From the NCBI GenBank assembly GCA_049297855.1, contig JBAQVB010000021.1, positions 1 through 7,989 of the forward strand: a DNA stretch of 7,989 nucleotides. The letters are read 5' to 3'. Positions 6,922-7,989 of this stretch are shown here, one piece after another (position 1 is the stretch's first letter; every line of letters begins with the position of its first letter). The translations under genes and the position numbers were made by a program. Under the pieces are notes generated by a model. That model did no database searches. It was not told where the DNA came from and saw only the letters and a list, made by a program, of their open reading frames with translations. The stretch is from CAXYVX01 sp049297855 (lineage in GTDB: Bacteria; Patescibacteriota; Saccharimonadia; Saccharimonadales; Saccharimonadaceae).

Positions 6922-7719
6922 TTATGGCCGCTGGCTGAAAATACGGGCGCTAGACGCAGTCCGTATATTCACACCGTCCGCTTTCTTTGTGCAATCATTT
7001 TTGCTATAAGCGATGGCTTTGCCATAAAGAGCCGTCAAAATCTGGTCGGTCGAGGCTTTTTTAAGATCAAGTTTATCAAGGCCAACCTCTTTTAATTGAT
7101 CCTGGTTCTGAACGTTTGGAAGAGATTTTATCAAATTAGCAGATTTAGTTAGACTGTTGTAACTTTTTTTATTGTAAGTTTTCATGAGATTAACATAATC
7201 CGATCCACCGATCGCCGCTCGAATGTCGCCACACGTCAGTTGTTGACTACCGCTTTTTATTTTGCTGATTAAATCTTTCCGATTCGGCGACTCAGCTACG
7301 CCCGCCGAAATTAAAGCCACAATAGCCGCAGCAATCACCAAAACGCCAACCACAACCGAGATGATGGCAATAATCAATTTTTTATGTGATTTTTTAGTGG
7401 GCGTGGGCGAATCGCCGGCTGGTTTGGTAGTTGGCGGAGTGGACGCTAGCTGAGCCGGCGCGGATGATGACGCTATTGGCGTTGTTGGCTGATTACGTAT
7501 AGTCGTTGGTTGTGCCGGCTGGTCTATTGGCGCTGGTGCAGGTGCGGTTGAAATCGGATTCGGATTCGTCATTATTTGATCATTCAACGCCGCCGACGCT
7601 GCGGTCTGGCCAAAAATGCTAGCCATTGGGGTCACCGCACCAGATCCGGCCGGCGTTGTTGGTTGGTTGTTGGGCTGACTATTAGTATGGCTGGGGTTTG
7701 CGTTTTGGTTCGGAGACAT
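6922..7719 (-). CDS. Hypothetical membrane protein with disordered Pro/Thr/Ala-rich N-terminus
   Basis: I do not recognise this 265-residue protein. Residues 1-108 are low in complexity and rich in Pro, Thr, Ala, Gln and Asn, with no signal peptide, so they are probably cytoplasmic and disordered. A basic patch, KKSHKK (109-114), precedes one transmembrane helix (about 115-139). By the positive-inside rule the C-terminal part (about 140-265) lies outside. That part is a Lys/Ser/Asn-rich, probably helical domain with two cysteines, at 163 and 243, which could form a disulphide. The Pro-rich-cytoplasmic, one-helix, small-external-domain layout resembles many uncharacterised proteins of single-membrane bacteria, and function cannot be assigned. 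The ATG at 7717-7719 has only a weak GAAG-type ribosome site. The gene is convergent with ychF, with 77 bases between the stops. Confidence 0.8.
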   Translation of the reverse strand: MSPNQNANPSHTNSQPNNQPTTPAGSGAVTPMASIFGQTAASAALNDQIMTNPNPISTAPAPAPIDQPAQPTTIRNQPTTPIASSSAPAQLASTPPTTKPAGDSPTPTKKSHKKLIIAIISVVVGVLVIAAAIVALISAGVAESPNRKDLISKIKSGSQQLTCGDIRAAIGGSDYVNLMKTYNKKSYNSLTKSANLIKSLPNVQNQDQLKEVGLDKLDLKKASTDQILTALYGKAIAYSKNDCTKKADGVNIRTASSARIFSQRP

Positions 7720-7753
7720 AATACTTCTTTCGTTTAATTTTGACGATGCGATT

Positions 7754-7762
7754 ATTGTAGCA
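7754..7762 (-). promoter_or_regulatory. Extended -10 promoter candidate for the hypothetical membrane protein
   Basis: The minus strand reads TGC-TACAAT: TACAAT (7754-7759) matches the -10 consensus at 5 of 6 positions and is preceded by the TGn of an extended -10 (7760-7762). No good -35 stands 16-18 bases upstream, as is common for extended -10 promoters. Transcription would start near 7747, leaving a leader of about 27 bases. The assignment is tentative. Confidence 0.42.
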
Positions 7763-7800
7763 TAATTAAAAAAGCATTAATAGAACGAACGGTCTAGCTC

Positions 7801-7813
7801 ATCTCTATAACGA
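7801..7813 (+). repeat. 13-base direct repeat, copy 1 (ATCTCTATAACGA)
   Basis: The sequence ATCTCTATAACGA occurs here and again at 7894-7906, with starts 93 bases apart. Flanks of the two copies do not align. Two exact 13-base copies within 270 bases are unlikely by chance. Function unknown. Confidence 0.6.
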
Positions 7814-7893
7814 AACCGACTCAGACGCGGCAATGCGACTGGCTGTGAGCGGAAAGAATTTGGTTTTGCTTGATAAATTTATATGATCATTAA

Positions 7894-7906
7894 ATCTCTA
7901 TAACGA
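7894..7906 (+). repeat. 13-base direct repeat, copy 2 (ATCTCTATAACGA)
   Basis: Second exact copy of ATCTCTATAACGA. The ATAACG core of either copy is complementary to CGTTAT at 7951-7956, so alternative RNA pairings are conceivable, but this is speculative. Confidence 0.6.
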
Positions 7907-7989
7907 TTGGCAGTAACCTTGGTTGGTCGACAGCTTCGTTTCAACGGCGGCGTTATCAGGATTGGGAGTACGCGTGTCGCCAGGGCACA

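Larger units (their letters stand above)
7720..7989. other. Right-edge segment without a convincing gene
   Basis: Apart from the promoter candidate near 7754, I find no start-anchored gene here. On the minus strand, a frame is open from the edge (7989) to a TAA at 7879-7881 (36 codons). It continues in the same frame to another TAA at 7777-7779, so it may be the tail of a gene outside the window, a decayed gene, or chance. On the plus strand, a 38-codon open stretch (7770-7886) has no good start. A 13-base direct repeat lies within the segment. I cannot tell a noncoding RNA from decayed coding sequence. Confidence 0.4.

Noticed and set aside
7770..7886. Short plus-strand open stretch encoding about 38 residues
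   Set aside because: It has no ATG near its beginning and no ribosome site, and overlaps another open frame on the opposite strand, so coding cannot be supported.
1..7989. CRISPR arrays, tRNA/rRNA genes, insertion sequences, recoded stops
   Set aside because: I found no regularly spaced repeat array, no tRNA-like fold with a T-loop motif, no transposase or paired terminal repeats, and no in-frame TGA inside the real genes.

Overview
The window holds most of a type IV pilus (T4P) assembly and motor locus, a divergent housekeeping P-loop NTPase gene (ychF) and a poorly characterised membrane-protein gene. On the minus strand, reading from about 5620 down to 1, the order is pilM, pilN, pilO, a small one-helix membrane protein, pilB and pilT. 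pilT is cut by the left edge. ychF runs on the plus strand from 5699 to 6844. A Pro/Thr/Ala-rich single-pass membrane protein is encoded convergently to it (6922-7719, minus). The last 270 bases hold no convincing gene.

The pilM-pilN-pilO-small ORF-pilB genes are joined by 1-4 base overlaps or a direct stop/start junction (TAATG, ATGA, ATGA, TAA-ATG), so they form one translationally coupled operon. PilM (actin-like), PilN and PilO (bitopic) should form the inner-membrane platform, PilB powers extension and PilT powers retraction. pilT follows a 103-base gap with its own promoter-like sequence and a strong Shine-Dalgarno site. The slot after pilO, where proteobacterial operons carry pilP and then pilQ, holds only an 85-residue membrane protein that lacks a lipobox. 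No secretin is present in the window, which fits a single-membrane organism.

The organism is bacterial, uses the standard code (TGA and TAA stops) and has roughly balanced base composition. The monoderm-style pilus operon, a PilB with no cysteines at all, Ala/Thr/Gly-rich linkers in PilN and PilO, and apparent leaderless starts suggest a Patescibacteria/CPR lineage, perhaps Saccharibacteria. This placement is inference and was not tested by a search.

The most notable points are back-to-back pilM/ychF promoters whose -10 boxes each end exactly 6 bases before the ATG (probable leaderless mRNAs), loss of the PilB tetracysteine zinc site, replacement of the YchF catalytic-loop histidine by arginine, a palindrome inside the pilT promoter spacer, and a local 13-base direct repeat at the right edge. 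I see the components of a known machine with lineage-specific changes, not a wholly new system.
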